This document shows, one piece after another, positions 43,931 to 53,294 of a stretch of DNA of 64,000 nucleotides (within the stretch, counting starts at the first letter, position 1; the number at the start of each line of letters is the position of its first letter). Below the pieces are notes generated by a model, which was given only the letters and a program-made list of their open reading frames with translations, was not told where the DNA came from and made no database searches. Both the position numbers and the translations under genes were made by a program. Source of the DNA: Sulfuricurvum sp. (GTDB lineage: Bacteria > Campylobacterota > Campylobacteria > Campylobacterales > Sulfurimonadaceae); NCBI RefSeq assembly GCF_028681615.1, contig NZ_JAQUHV010000002.1, positions 124,001 through 188,000 on the forward strand. The letters run 5' to 3'.

Positions 43931-44896
43931 ATGGATCGTTTTCGTCGTACTCGTCTTAATTCACATCTCAGATCATTGGTTCGTGAAACCCATGTAGGTG
44001 TCAATGATTTTATTTATCCGTTGTTCGTTCGACCGGGAGAGGGGATTAAAACCGAAGTTTCGTCTATGCCCGGTGTGTATCAGATGAGTTTGGACGAAAT
44101 TTTAAAAGAGTGTGAGCTTCTTCAATCTTTGGGAATTTATTCGATTATCCTTTTCGGTATCCCTGAAGTTAAAGACTCTGTCGGTTCCGATGCCCTTTGC
44201 GACCATGGGATCATCGCGACGGCAGTTCGTGCGATTAAGCGTGCGTATCCGAAGATGTTTGTCGTGACCGATTTGTGTTTCTGTGAGTATACCGATCACG
44301 GCCACTGCGGGATTTTGGATCATGTGCATGAGACGGTTGATAATGATTTAACGCTTGGCATTTCAGCACAGCAAGCTTTGGTACATGCCCGTGCCGGTGC
44401 CGATATGATTGCACCCTCAGGGATGATGGACGGGATCATTACAACGCTTCGTGATGCACTTGACGGCGGCGGATACGTGAATCTTCCGATTATGAGCTAT
44501 TCGACCAAGTTTGCCAGCGGGTATTACGGACCGTTTCGTGATGTTGCCGAATCGGTTCCGAGTTTCGGTGATCGTTCGACCTATCAAATGGATCCGGCAA
44601 ATCGACGTGAAGCGATACGTGAAAGTTTAGTCGATGAGGCACAGGGGGCCGATATTTTGATGGTAAAACCGGCTTTAGCCTATCTGGATATTATCCGAGA
44701 CATACGTGAAGCGTCTCAATTACCTCTCGCGGTATACAATGTCAGCGGCGAATACGCGATGCTCAAACATGCCGGAGCGGCAGGGTTGATCGATTACAAC
44801 CGTGTGATGATAGAGACTATGGTAGGGTTTAAACGAGCCGGTGCCGATATTATCATCAGTTACCATGCTAAAGAAGTAGCAGCACTACTATCTTGA
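43931..44896 (+). CDS. hemB: Delta-aminolevulinic acid dehydratase
   Basis: 321 residues from the ATG at 43931, which has GGAG seven bases upstream; a longer reading begins at 43892 without a ribosome-binding site. Zinc-type Cys ligands appear in [15 protein letters not shown]; the active-site lysines lie in [15 protein letters not shown] and [10 protein letters not shown]. It condenses two ALA to porphobilinogen in haem synthesis. hemJ, which acts later in the pathway, is 12 kb away. Confidence 0.96.
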   Translation: MDRFRRTRLNSHLRSLVRETHVGVNDFIYPLFVRPGEGIKTEVSSMPGVYQMSLDEILKECELLQSLGIYSIILFGIPEVKDSVGSDALCDHGIIATAVRAIKRAYPKMFVVTDLCFCEYTDHGHCGILDHVHETVDNDLTLGISAQQALVHARAGADMIAPSGMMDGIITTLRDALDGGGYVNLPIMSYSTKFASGYYGPFRDVAESVPSFGDRSTYQMDPANRREAIRESLVDEAQGADILMVKPALAYLDIIRDIREASQLPLAVYNVSGEYAMLKHAGAAGLIDYNRVMIETMVGFKRAGADIIISYHAKEVAALLS

Positions 44897-44903
44897 TTTG
44901 AAC

Positions 44904-44927
44904 GCAAAAGGAATTCAACCCTTTTGC
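44904..44927 (+). terminator. Possible hemB terminator hairpin
   Basis: GCAAAAGG and CCTTTTGC pair perfectly around an 8-nt loop, eight bases after the hemB stop. No T tract follows; the rest of the 130-nt spacer to argF is otherwise featureless to me. Confidence 0.4.
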
Positions 44928-45026
44928 TACGCTAGCCGCTAAGGCACTAAAGCTTGCCTCTGCTGAGGTAGAATTGTTAATGAATTTTTTTTATGATATG
45001 ATTGTTTTTTGTATCGAAGGACGTAC

Positions 45027-45947
45027 GTGAGACATTTTTTAACCTTAAAAGACTATACCAAAGAAGAGATATTAGAAATTCTCGACATCGGGCTGGAAAT
45101 TAAAAAAGAGGTCAAAGCCAAAGAGTTTAAGCCGAGACTTGCAAATCAAACATTAGCAATGATTTTTGAAAAAAGTTCTACGCGTACGCGGGTGAGTTTT
45201 GAAGTGGGGATGTACCAACTCGGAGGACATGCACTGTTTCTTTCAAATCGTGATATCCATCTGGGGCGCGGCGAACCGGTAAAAGATACGGCACGCGTTA
45301 TCTCATCCATGTGTGACATGGTTATGATCCGTACCTATGAGCAAGCGATGCTCGAAGAGTTTGCCCGTTATTCGAAAGTCCCTGTGATCAACGGTCTAAG
45401 CGACAGTTATCACCCCGTCCAGCTTCTTGCTGATTATATGACGATGATGGAGTGCGGCAAAGATACAAATCCGATCGTAGCCTATGTAGGTGATGGCAAT
45501 AATATGACCCATTCATGGCTGATGCTTGCCGGAAAACTCGGTTTCGAACTGCGTATTGCAACCCCGAAAGGATATGAATGCGATCCGGCTGTCATTGCGG
45601 ATGCTCTTTGTTTCTGCGAGGTAAGCGGCGGAAAAATAGTTATTACGAATGATCCGAAAGAAGCTGTCATGGGTGCTACCGTCGTAACGACGGACACATG
45701 GATTTCGATGGGACAGGAAGAAGAAAAGTCTCAGCGGATACGGGCATTTGAAGGGTATATCGTAGATGAGGCACTTATGTCGTTAGCCGATAAAGAAGCT
45801 ATTTTCCTTCATTGTCTTCCTGCTTATCGCGGTGTCGAAGTAAGTGAAGGCGTTCTCGAGGGGGAACAAAGTTTAATATTCGAAGAAGCCGAAAATCGTC
45901 TCCACGCACAAAAAGGTTTAATGGTTTGGTTAAATAAACATCGATAA
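45027..45947 (+). CDS. argF: Ornithine carbamoyltransferase (GTG start)
   Basis: 306 residues from GTG at 45027, which has AAGGA five bases upstream; an earlier in-frame TTG at 45009 has none. Carbamoyl-phosphate site [10 protein letters not shown], ornithine-binding [14 protein letters not shown], and HCLPAYRG are all present. It makes citrulline in arginine synthesis. The following multihaem cytochrome gene begins 9 nt after its stop, which may be chance packing. Confidence 0.96.
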   Translation: MRHFLTLKDYTKEEILEILDIGLEIKKEVKAKEFKPRLANQTLAMIFEKSSTRTRVSFEVGMYQLGGHALFLSNRDIHLGRGEPVKDTARVISSMCDMVMIRTYEQAMLEEFARYSKVPVINGLSDSYHPVQLLADYMTMMECGKDTNPIVAYVGDGNNMTHSWLMLAGKLGFELRIATPKGYECDPAVIADALCFCEVSGGKIVITNDPKEAVMGATVVTTDTWISMGQEEEKSQRIRAFEGYIVDEALMSLADKEAIFLHCLPAYRGVEVSEGVLEGEQSLIFEEAENRLHAQKGLMVWLNKHR

Positions 45948-45956
45948 GGGGTATGC

Positions 45957-47147
45957 ATGCGTTCGTTATGGTTATTGGCAATAGTTGGGTTGAGTCTTTA
46001 TGCTGCTGAAGTGGTTCAGGTTGGCGATAAATTTAAAGATTCGGGTAAATGTAAAGCGTGTCACAGTCATATTGTAAGGCAGTGGGATAGCTCATGGCAT
46101 GCAAAATCTCATTACGACAATGATGAATATCTTCGTAAAACGATTGATTATGTTGCCCGCAAAGATAATCGAAAATCGCTTAATACAATCAAAATCGAAT
46201 GTGCCGCTTGCCACAATCCGCGTATCTCCGTTACCTCTACCAGTGCTGAATATGAAGCAATCGCAGCACTGAAACTGGATAAAGATTCCGCTGCGACAAA
46301 AGCGATCAACAATAACGGAATATCAGAAGGAATCAATTGTGTTGTATGTCATAACATAGATCAAATTCATGATAATCTTCCGGACTCGAAACGGGGTATT
46401 AATCGTGTCAGCTGGATGCCATCAGGCATTATGACGGGGCCTTACGGGGATGCCAAATCACCTTATCACAAAGTAGAACAGCGCGATTTCATGGATACAA
46501 ATCCGAATCAGCTCTGTTTTGTGTGTCATGCCAACGATACTTCCGAAGAGGGGCACCGTTTTATTGATATGCAAGTGGAATTCAAAAGCGGCGGAAAACA
46601 GTGTGTTGATTGTCATATGAGTCCGCGCAAAGATGGCGTTGCTGCAACATTGCGCGATGTAAACGGGCAGGCACATAAGCGTCTTATTCGTGAACATGGT
46701 TTTAAAGGCGGACACGTTGAAAGTATGTGGCAGGATGCATTAAAGGTAGAGGTACGTAAAAGTGCGGGCGGTCTGGATGTGACATTAGTGAACCCCCAAC
46801 CGCATGCATTGCCGAGCGGATTCGGATCACGTGAAATTTTAGTCGAAGTGCAATATATGAACGGCAACAAAGTGATCAAGAATGATACGCTTTCTTTGAC
46901 AACGCACTATCTCAGCAAACGCAATAAACCTACTATTGCCCATTTGGCTGCAAAAACTCAAGACAGTGCATCAATCCCTGCACAAGGTTCAAAAACCTTG
47001 ACATTGCCAATGTACTCGGGTGTGAATCAAGTTCTTGTCAGTGTTTCGTATCGATTGGTCAATGATGAAGTACGGGGATTGTTAGACCTGAAAGATCCGA
47101 TTTGGTCGAAGAAAATGGTGATTAAAAAAGTAAATCTAAAACTCTAA
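45957..47147 (+). CDS. Periplasmic five-haem cytochrome c (c554-like)
   Basis: 396 residues with a short signal peptide (LWLLAIVGLSLYAAE). Five CxxCH sites are visible: CKACH, CAACH, CVVCH, CFVCH and CVDCH, all in the first 220 residues. The C-terminal part (about 240-396) has no haem and looks beta-rich. The fold call c554-like (cytochrome c-554 domain) is from the spacing of the haem sites and the start pattern KCKACHSHIVRQWDSSWHAKS in part. The partner enzyme is unknown; it could feed electrons to or from a sulphur or nitrogen oxidoreductase. Confidence 0.85.
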   Translation: MRSLWLLAIVGLSLYAAEVVQVGDKFKDSGKCKACHSHIVRQWDSSWHAKSHYDNDEYLRKTIDYVARKDNRKSLNTIKIECAACHNPRISVTSTSAEYEAIAALKLDKDSAATKAINNNGISEGINCVVCHNIDQIHDNLPDSKRGINRVSWMPSGIMTGPYGDAKSPYHKVEQRDFMDTNPNQLCFVCHANDTSEEGHRFIDMQVEFKSGGKQCVDCHMSPRKDGVAATLRDVNGQAHKRLIREHGFKGGHVESMWQDALKVEVRKSAGGLDVTLVNPQPHALPSGFGSREILVEVQYMNGNKVIKNDTLSLTTHYLSKRNKPTIAHLAAKTQDSASIPAQGSKTLTLPMYSGVNQVLVSVSYRLVNDEVRGLLDLKDPIWSKKMVIKKVNLKL

Positions 47148-47163
47148 GGGGATATCCCCTTAG
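47144..47163. terminator. 20-bp palindrome holding both stop codons
   Basis: CTAAGGGGAT and ATCCCCTTAG form a perfect palindrome. The TAA of the cytochrome gene (47145-47147) and the TAA of the convergent small gene (47160-47162) lie in its two arms. As RNA it makes an 8-bp stem with a GATATC-centre loop. It should serve as a bidirectional stop; a T-rich stretch follows on the minus strand only. Confidence 0.55.
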
Positions 47164-47363
47164 TTCATTTCGACTTTAATAATAAGATCGTTTCCCTCTT
47201 CAACAATTGAAAAATTATGTTTTTGACAAAATGTTTCATTCATCTCTTCAGCCCACTCTTTTGCTTCAATTAACGCATCATCTTTGTTTGCAAATGTTTT
47301 AATGCTTTCCATACCGCTTCGTTTGAAACAGCCGCACTCTTTTTCCATTTTTACATTGAACAT
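47160..47363 (-). CDS. Small conserved-looking cytosolic protein, unknown function
   Basis: 67 residues from the ATG at 47363, which has AGGAG six bases upstream; an ATG further out lacks it. Sequence features are a Cys-containing start (MEKECGCFKRSG), an amphipathic helix (NKDDALIEAKEWAEEM) and two strands (FSIVEEGNDLIIKVEMN). It may bind a metal through the CGC motif. I recognise no named family. It is convergent with the cytochrome gene and divergent from the DEAD-box helicase gene. Confidence 0.65.
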   Translation of the reverse strand: MFNVKMEKECGCFKRSGMESIKTFANKDDALIEAKEWAEEMNETFCQKHNFSIVEEGNDLIIKVEMN

Positions 47364-47513
47364 ATTTGACTCCTGGTAATTTAGATTGATTTTTTGGAAG
47401 TATAGTTCTAAAAGTTTAAAAAAATCAGACAAAATATAAACGATTTGAAACTAAAGGTTATCTTTATGTTTTCTAATACTGATACTATCATGGTATTTTA
47501 TGTAAACTTCAGC

Positions 47514-47519
47514 TATAAT
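47514..47519 (+). promoter_or_regulatory. Promoter upstream of the long deaD leader
   Basis: CAGC-TATAATTCC gives a consensus TATAAT. Transcription from here would create a leader of about 160 nt before the helicase ATG at 47685. Confidence 0.45.
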
Positions 47520-47533
47520 TCCATTTGAATTTT

Positions 47534-47577
47534 GGGTACCTTCTAAAGAGATTGACGAATCTTTTTCAAAGGTGCCC
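47534..47577 (+). promoter_or_regulatory. Long hairpin in the deaD leader
   Basis: GGGTACCTT pairs with AAGGTGCCC (one G-U/mismatch), with an inner stem AGATT-GACG-AATCT. The whole is a 44-nt imperfect stem-loop close to the predicted transcription start. DEAD-box helicase genes are often controlled through structured leaders; that is an analogy, not evidence. Confidence 0.5.
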
Positions 47578-47619
47578 TCGCGGATGAGAATCCAACTTAT
47601 CCTCACTAAAATTTCTCTC

Positions 47620-47672
47620 CCCCATGAGTGGGCAAGCGTAACTGGTCGGAATGGTTTCCGATGGCGTATATA
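47620..47672 (+). repeat. Dispersed intergenic repeat, copy D (shortened)
   Basis: GTGGGC directly joined to AAGCGTAACTGGTCGG and TTTCCGATGGCGTA. Compared with copy A (9112) the middle block is missing. It lies in the helicase leader, between the long hairpin and the ribosome-binding site. Confidence 0.5.
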
Positions 47673-47684
47673 AAAAGGTAAATC

Positions 47685-49295
47685 ATGAACGTAATAGAAA
47701 CACCAATCACAGAAGAAAATCTCGCGACATTTGAAGATTTCGGTCTCCGCGAAGAGATTATGCAAAGCATCCGTCATGCCGGATTTAAAACACCAAGCCC
47801 GATTCAACAAATGGTTATTCCGGTTATTATGGAAGGGCGTGATGTTGTAGGACAAGCCCATACCGGTACCGGTAAAACAGCTGCTTTCGGTCTTCCTGCA
47901 TTGAATAAAATGCATTTAAAAGGGGGAATTGAAACCCTTATCATCACTCCGACACGTGAACTTGCGAATCAAGTCAGTGATGAAATTTTCAAATACGGTA
48001 AGCACTTGGGTGCACGTACTGTAACGATTTACGGCGGTTCATCATACAACCGTCAGATGGATTTGATCGAACGCGGTGCGCAAGTCATCATCGCAACTCC
48101 GGGACGTTTGTTGGATATGTTGAGCCGTAATATGCTTAAAGGATTTACCCCTTCAACCGTCATTTTGGACGAAGCGGATGAAATGCTTGATATGGGCTTT
48201 TTGGACGATATCAATGAAATTTTCAGCTATTTGCCGACTGAACGTCAAACATTGCTTTTCTCTGCAACAATGCCGGCTCCGATTAAACAGTTGGCTGAAC
48301 GTATTTTGGTAAATCCGTTTTTTGCTTCGATTACAAAATCTGAGACAACGAATACGGATATTACTCAACAATACTATGTTATTGAAGAATCAGAGCGGGA
48401 TGATGCGATTATCCGTTTGATGGATGCGGAAGATGCGAAAAAAACAGTCGTATTCTGCCGAACCAAGAAAGAGGTTGATCGTCTCTCCAATGTCCTCTCA
48501 GCTGCCGGATACTCAGCAAAAGGACTTCACGGAGATATGGAACAACGTCAACGTGAGAGTGTTATTAAAGGGCTTAAAACCGATGCAGTGGACGTATTGA
48601 TCGCAACTGACGTTGCAGCGCGCGGATTGCACATCGATGATGTTACACACGTTTTCAACTACCATATCCCGTTTGACCCTGAGAGTTATGTTCACCGTAT
48701 CGGCCGTACCGGCCGTGCAGGTAAAAAAGGGGTAGCGATTACCCTGGTAACTCCGATGGAATTTAAAGAGCTTCAACGTATCCGTGCAAAAGTCGGAACT
48801 ACGATGGAACATGCTTATATTCCAAGTAAATTGGATGTTAAAGAGGCTCAAGTAACCCGTTTGGTTAATGAAATCGAAAAACAGCATATTTATGACGAAG
48901 CGCACAAAGTATTGGATTTATTGAAACAAGATTACGATCAAGAGCAAATAGCCTATAAATTGATCTCTGTGTTGATGGAACGCAATACCGTACAGGGACC
49001 GAATAATATCGGTATCGCAGCAGAGCGTTTGGAAAAAATTCTTCATAATCTAGAGCGTCGAGGTAATGAGCGTGGCGGACAACGCAGCGGCGGTTTCAAC
49101 CGTAATCGCAGCGGCGGTGGCGGATATCGTGGTAGCAATGACCGTAACGCAAGCGGTGGCGGATACCGTGGCAATAATGATCGCAATGCAGGCGGAGAAC
49201 GCAGTGGCGGCGGCGAGCGCGGAAACGATCGAGGAGATCGTTCACGCAGTTTTAGCGGCGGTAATCGTTCAGCTAGCAGCAAACCTAGAAGTTAA
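47685..49295 (+). CDS. DEAD-box ATP-dependent RNA helicase with Gly/Arg-rich tail
   Basis: 536 residues. Q motif (KTPSPIQQMVIPV), Walker A AHTGTGKTAAF, PTRELANQV, DEAD box VILDEADEMLD, SAT, and HRIGRTGRAG are all present. The C-terminal 75 residues are low-complexity, rich in Gly, Arg, Asn and Ser, with repeated GG-N-R or GGGYRG-like units; such tails bind RNA non-specifically. Similar to DeaD/CsdA or RhlE proteins that unwind ribosomal or messenger RNA in the cold. The leader contains a long hairpin and a repeat. The end overlaps the convergent HIT gene by 27 nt. Confidence 0.94.
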   Translation: MNVIETPITEENLATFEDFGLREEIMQSIRHAGFKTPSPIQQMVIPVIMEGRDVVGQAHTGTGKTAAFGLPALNKMHLKGGIETLIITPTRELANQVSDEIFKYGKHLGARTVTIYGGSSYNRQMDLIERGAQVIIATPGRLLDMLSRNMLKGFTPSTVILDEADEMLDMGFLDDINEIFSYLPTERQTLLFSATMPAPIKQLAERILVNPFFASITKSETTNTDITQQYYVIEESERDDAIIRLMDAEDAKKTVVFCRTKKEVDRLSNVLSAAGYSAKGLHGDMEQRQRESVIKGLKTDAVDVLIATDVAARGLHIDDVTHVFNYHIPFDPESYVHRIGRTGRAGKKGVAITLVTPMEFKELQRIRAKVGTTMEHAYIPSKLDVKEAQVTRLVNEIEKQHIYDEAHKVLDLLKQDYDQEQIAYKLISVLMERNTVQGPNNIGIAAERLEKILHNLERRGNERGGQRSGGFNRNRSGGGGYRGSNDRNASGGGYRGNNDRNAGGERSGGGERGNDRGDRSRSFSGGNRSASSKPRS

Positions 49296-49646
49296 TTCAA
49301 CTTTTAGCTCTTCTATAAACAGCTCCATCGGAGCTGTTGACACCAATCCCTCTCTTTGTTTAACTCCCCACATCGGTTCCGGAAAATAGCTGTCATTTGC
49401 ATAGCGTGCCATTATATGCCAGTGTACTCTCGGCAACATATTCCCGAATGAGGCGATATTGATTTTATCAGGTTTAAAATAGGCAAGCATTTTTCTTTCA
49501 ATGATGTCTAAAGATTCCCAAATAGACTCTTTTTCTTCACGTGTACATTCTGAAAATTCTTTGTGATGCGTATGCGTAAAAACTTTAAGCCAGGGTATTT
49601 CACTGTCGTGGATTTCAATATAAATGAGAGGATTGGAGTAAATCAT
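49269..49646 (-). CDS. HIT-family nucleotide hydrolase/transferase
   Basis: 125 residues. The histidine triad region reads LPRVHWHIMARY; the first His of the classical triad is Arg, but the HxH pair, including the nucleophile, is kept, as in a common bacterial subgroup. An earlier FTHTHHKEF stretch is also His-rich. Members hydrolyse dinucleotide polyphosphates or AMP-lysine-type adducts. It is the last gene of the ndk-yceD-rpmF-plsX-fabH run, and its end overlaps the helicase tail coding region by 27 nt. Confidence 0.85.
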   Translation of the reverse strand: MIYSNPLIYIEIHDSEIPWLKVFTHTHHKEFSECTREEKESIWESLDIIERKMLAYFKPDKINIASFGNMLPRVHWHIMARYANDSYFPEPMWGVKQREGLVSTAPMELFIEELKVELTSRFAAS

Positions 49647-49683
49647 ATCGAACCTTTAAAAAGATTCGATAGTGTAACAATAT

Positions 49684-50682
49684 TTAGATATTTTTTCCTG
49701 CAAACGGAACAAGGGCACTACCCCATGTTAATCCGCCGCCGAACGCATCAAGAAGCATCAAATCGCCTTCACGCAATGTTCCTGATTCGTAGATGTCGTT
49801 GATCGCCATTGGGATCGATGCTCCGGATGTATTACCGTATTTTTCGACCGTCAAAACGACCTGTTCATCTTTGAGTTCAAGTGCATCACCGACTGCTTTG
49901 ATAATACGGTAGTTGGCTTGATGAGGGACGAAATGGGTAATTTTGGAAGACTCAATGTTATTTTGTTCCAAAATTTCGACCACATCGGCAGTGAGAGTAC
50001 GGACTGCGACTTTAAAGGTCTCGTTTCCTTTCATACGCATAAAGCACCCCGCAGCTTCACGGTCGAGTTCATCATGCGCCGATCCGCTTCCGCCGTTAGG
50101 CGTCATCAACAAATCCGCGAAAGAGCCGTCTGAACCAGTGTGAATATCGATAACTGCTTCATTTTTATTTTCAGTTGCACTGATAACGGCAGCCCCGGCA
50201 CCGTCACCGAAGAGAATACAGGTTCCGCGATCGGTATAGTCCGTAATGGCACTGAGTTTTTCGGCACCGACGATCAATACATTTTTTTTCATTCCGGATT
50301 CGATAAATGCTTTTGCAATGCTGAGTGCGTACACAAATCCGGTGCAGGCAGCCGAGATATCATACGCCATGACTTTACCGAGACCAAGTTTAGTGGCAAT
50401 GATGGTCGCGGTTGAGGGCATACAAAAATAATCCGGTGAGATAGTAGCACAGACGATCATATCGATCTCTTCTTTTGCCAGACCGGAGCGTTCAATCGCG
50501 ATTTGCGCTGCTTTTACACCCATATCGCTGGTTCGCTCATCAGCAGCTGCGATATGACGCTCTTTGATTCCGGTCCGTTTTGTAATCCACTCATCACTGG
50601 TATCAACCATTACCTCTAATTCGGCATTGGTTAAAATTTTCGAGGGAACATAAGCTCCGATGGAACGAAACGCAGCGTACAT
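49684..50682 (-). CDS. fabH: 3-oxoacyl-ACP synthase III
   Basis: 332 residues. The catalytic triad is visible: Cys in [12 protein letters not shown], His in [11 protein letters not shown], and Asn in [10 protein letters not shown]. It condenses acetyl-CoA with malonyl-ACP to start fatty acid synthesis. It follows plsX with a 25-nt gap in the standard rpmF-plsX-fabH order. Confidence 0.96.
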   Translation of the reverse strand: MYAAFRSIGAYVPSKILTNAELEVMVDTSDEWITKRTGIKERHIAAADERTSDMGVKAAQIAIERSGLAKEEIDMIVCATISPDYFCMPSTATIIATKLGLGKVMAYDISAACTGFVYALSIAKAFIESGMKKNVLIVGAEKLSAITDYTDRGTCILFGDGAGAAVISATENKNEAVIDIHTGSDGSFADLLMTPNGGSGSAHDELDREAAGCFMRMKGNETFKVAVRTLTADVVEILEQNNIESSKITHFVPHQANYRIIKAVGDALELKDEQVVLTVEKYGNTSGASIPMAINDIYESGTLREGDLMLLDAFGGGLTWGSALVPFAGKNI

Positions 50683-50707
50683 GGTTAGCCTTTATAAGGG
50701 ATCGAAG

Positions 50708-51697
50708 TTATTTTTTTAGCTCTTCTAAACGATTTTCGATATGTTCGTTTACGCCGTTATCTACATAACGGATAGCTTGAAAAATAGCATTTTTAATTGC
50801 TTTAGGGTTGCTTTTCCCGTGACTGACGATAGCACACCCTTTGATACCGACCAAAGGTGCTCCTCCGATTTCAGCATAATCGATCTCTTTTTTAAGAAGA
50901 TGGAACACTTTGCGCATCAACAATGCCCCGGTAATCGCTATCGGCGATTTCCGGATATATTCTTTGATAAAGAAACTGATCGTTGACGCAACCCCTTCGG
51001 AAGCTTTAAGTACCAGATTACCGATAAAGCCGTCACATACAATGACATCGCAGCTTCCGTCAAAGATATTATTCCCTTCCACGTTTCCGATAAACCCTCT
51101 TTGCCCTTCAAGCAATTTGAAGGCTTCTTTGGTAATTTCATTCCCTTTGGAATCTTCTTCACCGTTAGCAAGCAATCCGACGCGAGGTTCACTCAGTTTG
51201 TACATATCATGGGCATAATAATATCCCATGATAGCAAATTGGAACAAATGTTCTGCTTTGCAGTCGACATTGGCGCCGGCATCCATCAAGATACTTCGCT
51301 TTCCGCTTTTTGTCGGCATGGAAGTAACCAATGCAGGACGCAGTACATTTTTAAGACGTCCTAGCCGAAGCGTAGCAAGTGTCATCGTCGCACCGCTGTG
51401 ACCGGCACTGACAACTCCGTCAGCTTGACCGTTACGCACGAGTTCAACCGCTTTATAAATCGAGCTGTCTTGTCGCTTGAGTGCATCTGTTGCGGCATCA
51501 CTCATGTCGATAACGTCATCCGCTTCAACAATTAAAATTTTATCTTTATAGCCCTTGGGTAATAAAGATAAAATCTCATCTTTTTTACCAACTAGAATTG
51601 GTTGAAAACTCTTTTCTTTGAGTGCTTCAAGTGTCCCTTTAACAATCGGTTCGGGACCGAAGTCCCCGCCCATTGCATCAATTGCAATTCTAATCAT
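50708..51697 (-). CDS. plsX: Phosphate acyltransferase
   Basis: 329 residues. Starts [20 protein letters not shown]-like and has [29 protein letters not shown] in part, and GAPLVGIKG. It makes acyl-phosphate from acyl-ACP for phospholipid synthesis. The ATG is only 3 nt after the rpmF stop, so they are co-translated. Confidence 0.96.
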   Translation of the reverse strand: MIRIAIDAMGGDFGPEPIVKGTLEALKEKSFQPILVGKKDEILSLLPKGYKDKILIVEADDVIDMSDAATDALKRQDSSIYKAVELVRNGQADGVVSAGHSGATMTLATLRLGRLKNVLRPALVTSMPTKSGKRSILMDAGANVDCKAEHLFQFAIMGYYYAHDMYKLSEPRVGLLANGEEDSKGNEITKEAFKLLEGQRGFIGNVEGNNIFDGSCDVIVCDGFIGNLVLKASEGVASTISFFIKEYIRKSPIAITGALLMRKVFHLLKKEIDYAEIGGAPLVGIKGCAIVSHGKSNPKAIKNAIFQAIRYVDNGVNEHIENRLEELKK

Positions 51698-51700
51698 CGA

Positions 51701-51850
51701 TTACTTGTACTCACCGGTTGTCGGGTTGACATAGTGAGACAATTTGTACGTGCCGTCTTTGTCTTTGACCGGACGAGCAAGAGAAATTTTATAGTGAGTT
51801 CTGCGTTTTGCGGCGCGAGAATGACTCACTCTTCTTTTAGGTACTGCCAT
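51701..51850 (-). CDS. rpmF: 50S ribosomal protein L32
   Basis: 49 residues, which is why it is easily missed. Read on the minus strand it gives [20 protein letters not shown] at the start, the typical basic L32 opening, and ends [16 protein letters not shown] lies nine bases before the ATG. The zinc Cys residues present in some L32 proteins are absent. The order yceD-rpmF-plsX-fabH is the common bacterial one, here with a dispersed repeat inserted between yceD and rpmF. Confidence 0.97.
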   Translation of the reverse strand: MAVPKRRVSHSRAAKRRTHYKISLARPVKDKDGTYKLSHYVNPTTGEYK

Positions 51851-51886
51851 CTTTTATAGTCCTTTCTTGTTTAAGTTTAAACACCG

Positions 51887-51960
51887 GGTGAATACATCCC
51901 CCCGGTTACGTTAACACTGGGTTTCCTTCGGCAGGAAGCCCGATGCACTTCGTGCGCTTA
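51887..51960 (-). repeat. Dispersed intergenic repeat, copy C (inside the yceD-rpmF operon)
   Basis: On the minus strand it reads GCGCACGAAGTGCATCGGGC, then TTCCTGCCGAAGGAAACCCA, then GTGTTAACGTAACCGGGG. These blocks match copy B (57109) and copy A (9112). It begins at the yceD stop and fills most of the 110-nt gap before rpmF. Confidence 0.7.
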
Positions 51961-52332
51961 TCAGAACTCTCGATCTAACGAGGTTCCTTCGCAGTTTTTG
52001 CAACAAAAATAGTCGCTTTTAATCAATTCGATTTCTGATTGTAGAAGTTCTTCCAAATCAATCATCGATTTGTCGATTTCGACGACATCCAACTCTTCGT
52101 CGTTGCCCTCATAAATCCCGTCGCTAAGGTAGAAAGTAATCTCTTCATTTAAAGATCGTTCTACCTCTTCGGCACACTGATCGCAGGGAATCGAAATACT
52201 CCCTGTAATTGTACCGTTTAATTGGGCAAGATTACTTTTTTTCATGATCAAATCACCTGAAAAAAAGGCATTGTCACTATTTGCCTCAAAATGAAGCGGT
52301 TGTGATCCCAATTTTTTAAATGCTATTTTCAT
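51961..52332 (-). CDS. YceD/DUF177 family protein
   Basis: 123 residues. The Cys pair of the family appears twice, as IPCDQCAEEVER and YFCCKNCEG, with the acidic LDVVEIDKSMIDLEELLQSEI between. YceD is found beside rpmF in most bacteria and is linked to 23S rRNA or large-subunit assembly. It is co-directional with ndk (5-nt gap). Confidence 0.9.
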   Translation of the reverse strand: MKIAFKKLGSQPLHFEANSDNAFFSGDLIMKKSNLAQLNGTITGSISIPCDQCAEEVERSLNEEITFYLSDGIYEGNDEELDVVEIDKSMIDLEELLQSEIELIKSDYFCCKNCEGTSLDREF

Positions 52333-52337
52333 GGCAA

Positions 52338-52751
52338 TTACGAAATTTCGCGGCCTGAAAAGAAAAATGCGATTTCATTTTTAGCATTTTCAACTGAATC
52401 ACTTCCGTGAACAGCATTAGCATCGATGTTTTCAGCGAAATCAGCACGGATTGTTCCAGCTTCTGCTTCTTTAGGGTTTGTTGCACCCATCAAGTCACGG
52501 TTACGTAGAACAGCGTTTTCGCCTTCAAGAACTGTAATAACAACAGGACCGCTTACCATAAAGTCAACGAGATCGTTGAAGAAAGGGCGAGCAGCGTGTA
52601 CTGCGTAAAATGCTTCAGCGTCTTGACGGCTGAGCTGAACTTTTTTCATAGCTGCAATTTTAAGACCATCTGTCTCAAAACGATCTAAAATTTTTCCAAT
52701 GACACCTTTTGCTACGGCGTCAGGCTTGATGATTGACAACGTTTGTTCCAT
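52338..52751 (-). CDS. ndk: Nucleoside diphosphate kinase
   Basis: 137 residues from the ATG at 52751 ([15 protein letters not shown]). The active-site His lies in [20 protein letters not shown], and [20 protein letters not shown] binds the nucleotide. It equalises nucleoside triphosphate pools. First gene of the ndk-yceD-rpmF-plsX-fabH-HIT run. Confidence 0.97.
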   Translation of the reverse strand: MEQTLSIIKPDAVAKGVIGKILDRFETDGLKIAAMKKVQLSRQDAEAFYAVHAARPFFNDLVDFMVSGPVVITVLEGENAVLRNRDLMGATNPKEAEAGTIRADFAENIDANAVHGSDSVENAKNEIAFFFSGREIS

Positions 52752-52857
52752 CAATGCTCCTGTTTTGTGTGTAAAAAATAGAACGGGATTATAGCCAAAC
52801 AATAATTTAAGTAAGATTAAAGATCGGAAAAGAAAGAAAAAGGGAGGAAATGAGCGT

Positions 52858-52885
52858 AACCAAAGGGAAATAAATCCCCTCGGTT
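52858..52885 (-). terminator. Ferredoxin terminator
   Basis: On the minus strand AACC-GA-GGGG pairs with CCC-TTT-GGTT around a T-rich loop. It is followed by a pyrimidine-rich stretch with several T runs, and lies 11 nt after the ferredoxin stop. Confidence 0.5.
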
Positions 52886-52896
52886 CTCTCAGTGTA

Positions 52897-53181
52897 TTAG
52901 TTAACGACGTTTGCTTTTGAAGAACGCATTTCAGCGGTTACATCATCGCGGTGAGCAGGACTTGCACCGATTTCATCCCATGTGATACAACCCTCAGTCG
53001 GACAAGCTGTTGCACAAGCAGGCTCATCATGGTGACCGACACACTCGACACATTTGTCAGCGTAAACGTAATAGATCTCTTCACCCGTTGGGTTATCGTC
53101 CTCGTCTACGATCGCTTCTACCGGACACTCGTCGATGCAAGCGCCGCAGTTAATACAGGTATCATTAATGACTACTGCCAT
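52897..53181 (-). CDS. 2[4Fe-4S] ferredoxin (Alvin type)
   Basis: 94 residues. The first cluster motif is [12 protein letters not shown], the second [18 protein letters not shown], with the longer spacing between its second and third Cys that is typical of the low-potential Alvin-type ferredoxins, and a C-terminal helix (after WDEIG). In reductive-TCA autotrophs it would supply electrons to 2-oxoglutarate and pyruvate synthases. Monocistronic. Confidence 0.93.
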   Translation of the reverse strand: MAVVINDTCINCGACIDECPVEAIVDEDDNPTGEEIYYVYADKCVECVGHHDEPACATACPTEGCITWDEIGASPAHRDDVTAEMRSSKANVVN

Positions 53182-53294
53182 AGGGTTCTCCTTGGTTGAT
53201 AAATATGGGGTAACTATAACAGAAGAATTTTAAACCCACCTAAAAAAATAGGGGGTTCAATAGAGATTATGGATAGAGTGTTACGGAAAGAGAA

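Noticed and set aside
44930-45000. Spacer before argF as another copy of the dispersed repeat
   Set aside because: Only short words such as CTACGCTAGCCG resemble it; without the GAAAC and CAGTGTTAACG blocks it is not a convincing member.
49066-49250. Direct DNA repeats in the deaD tail that might be a CRISPR or microsatellite
   Set aside because: Units are irregular, in frame and coding (GGC-GGA-TAT-CGT-type codons); there are no spacers of uniform length.
49043-49282. Antisense reading of the helicase tail, rich in Leu, Arg and Pro
   Set aside because: It is the mirror of the Gly/Arg-rich coding repeat in deaD and lacks a ribosome-binding site.
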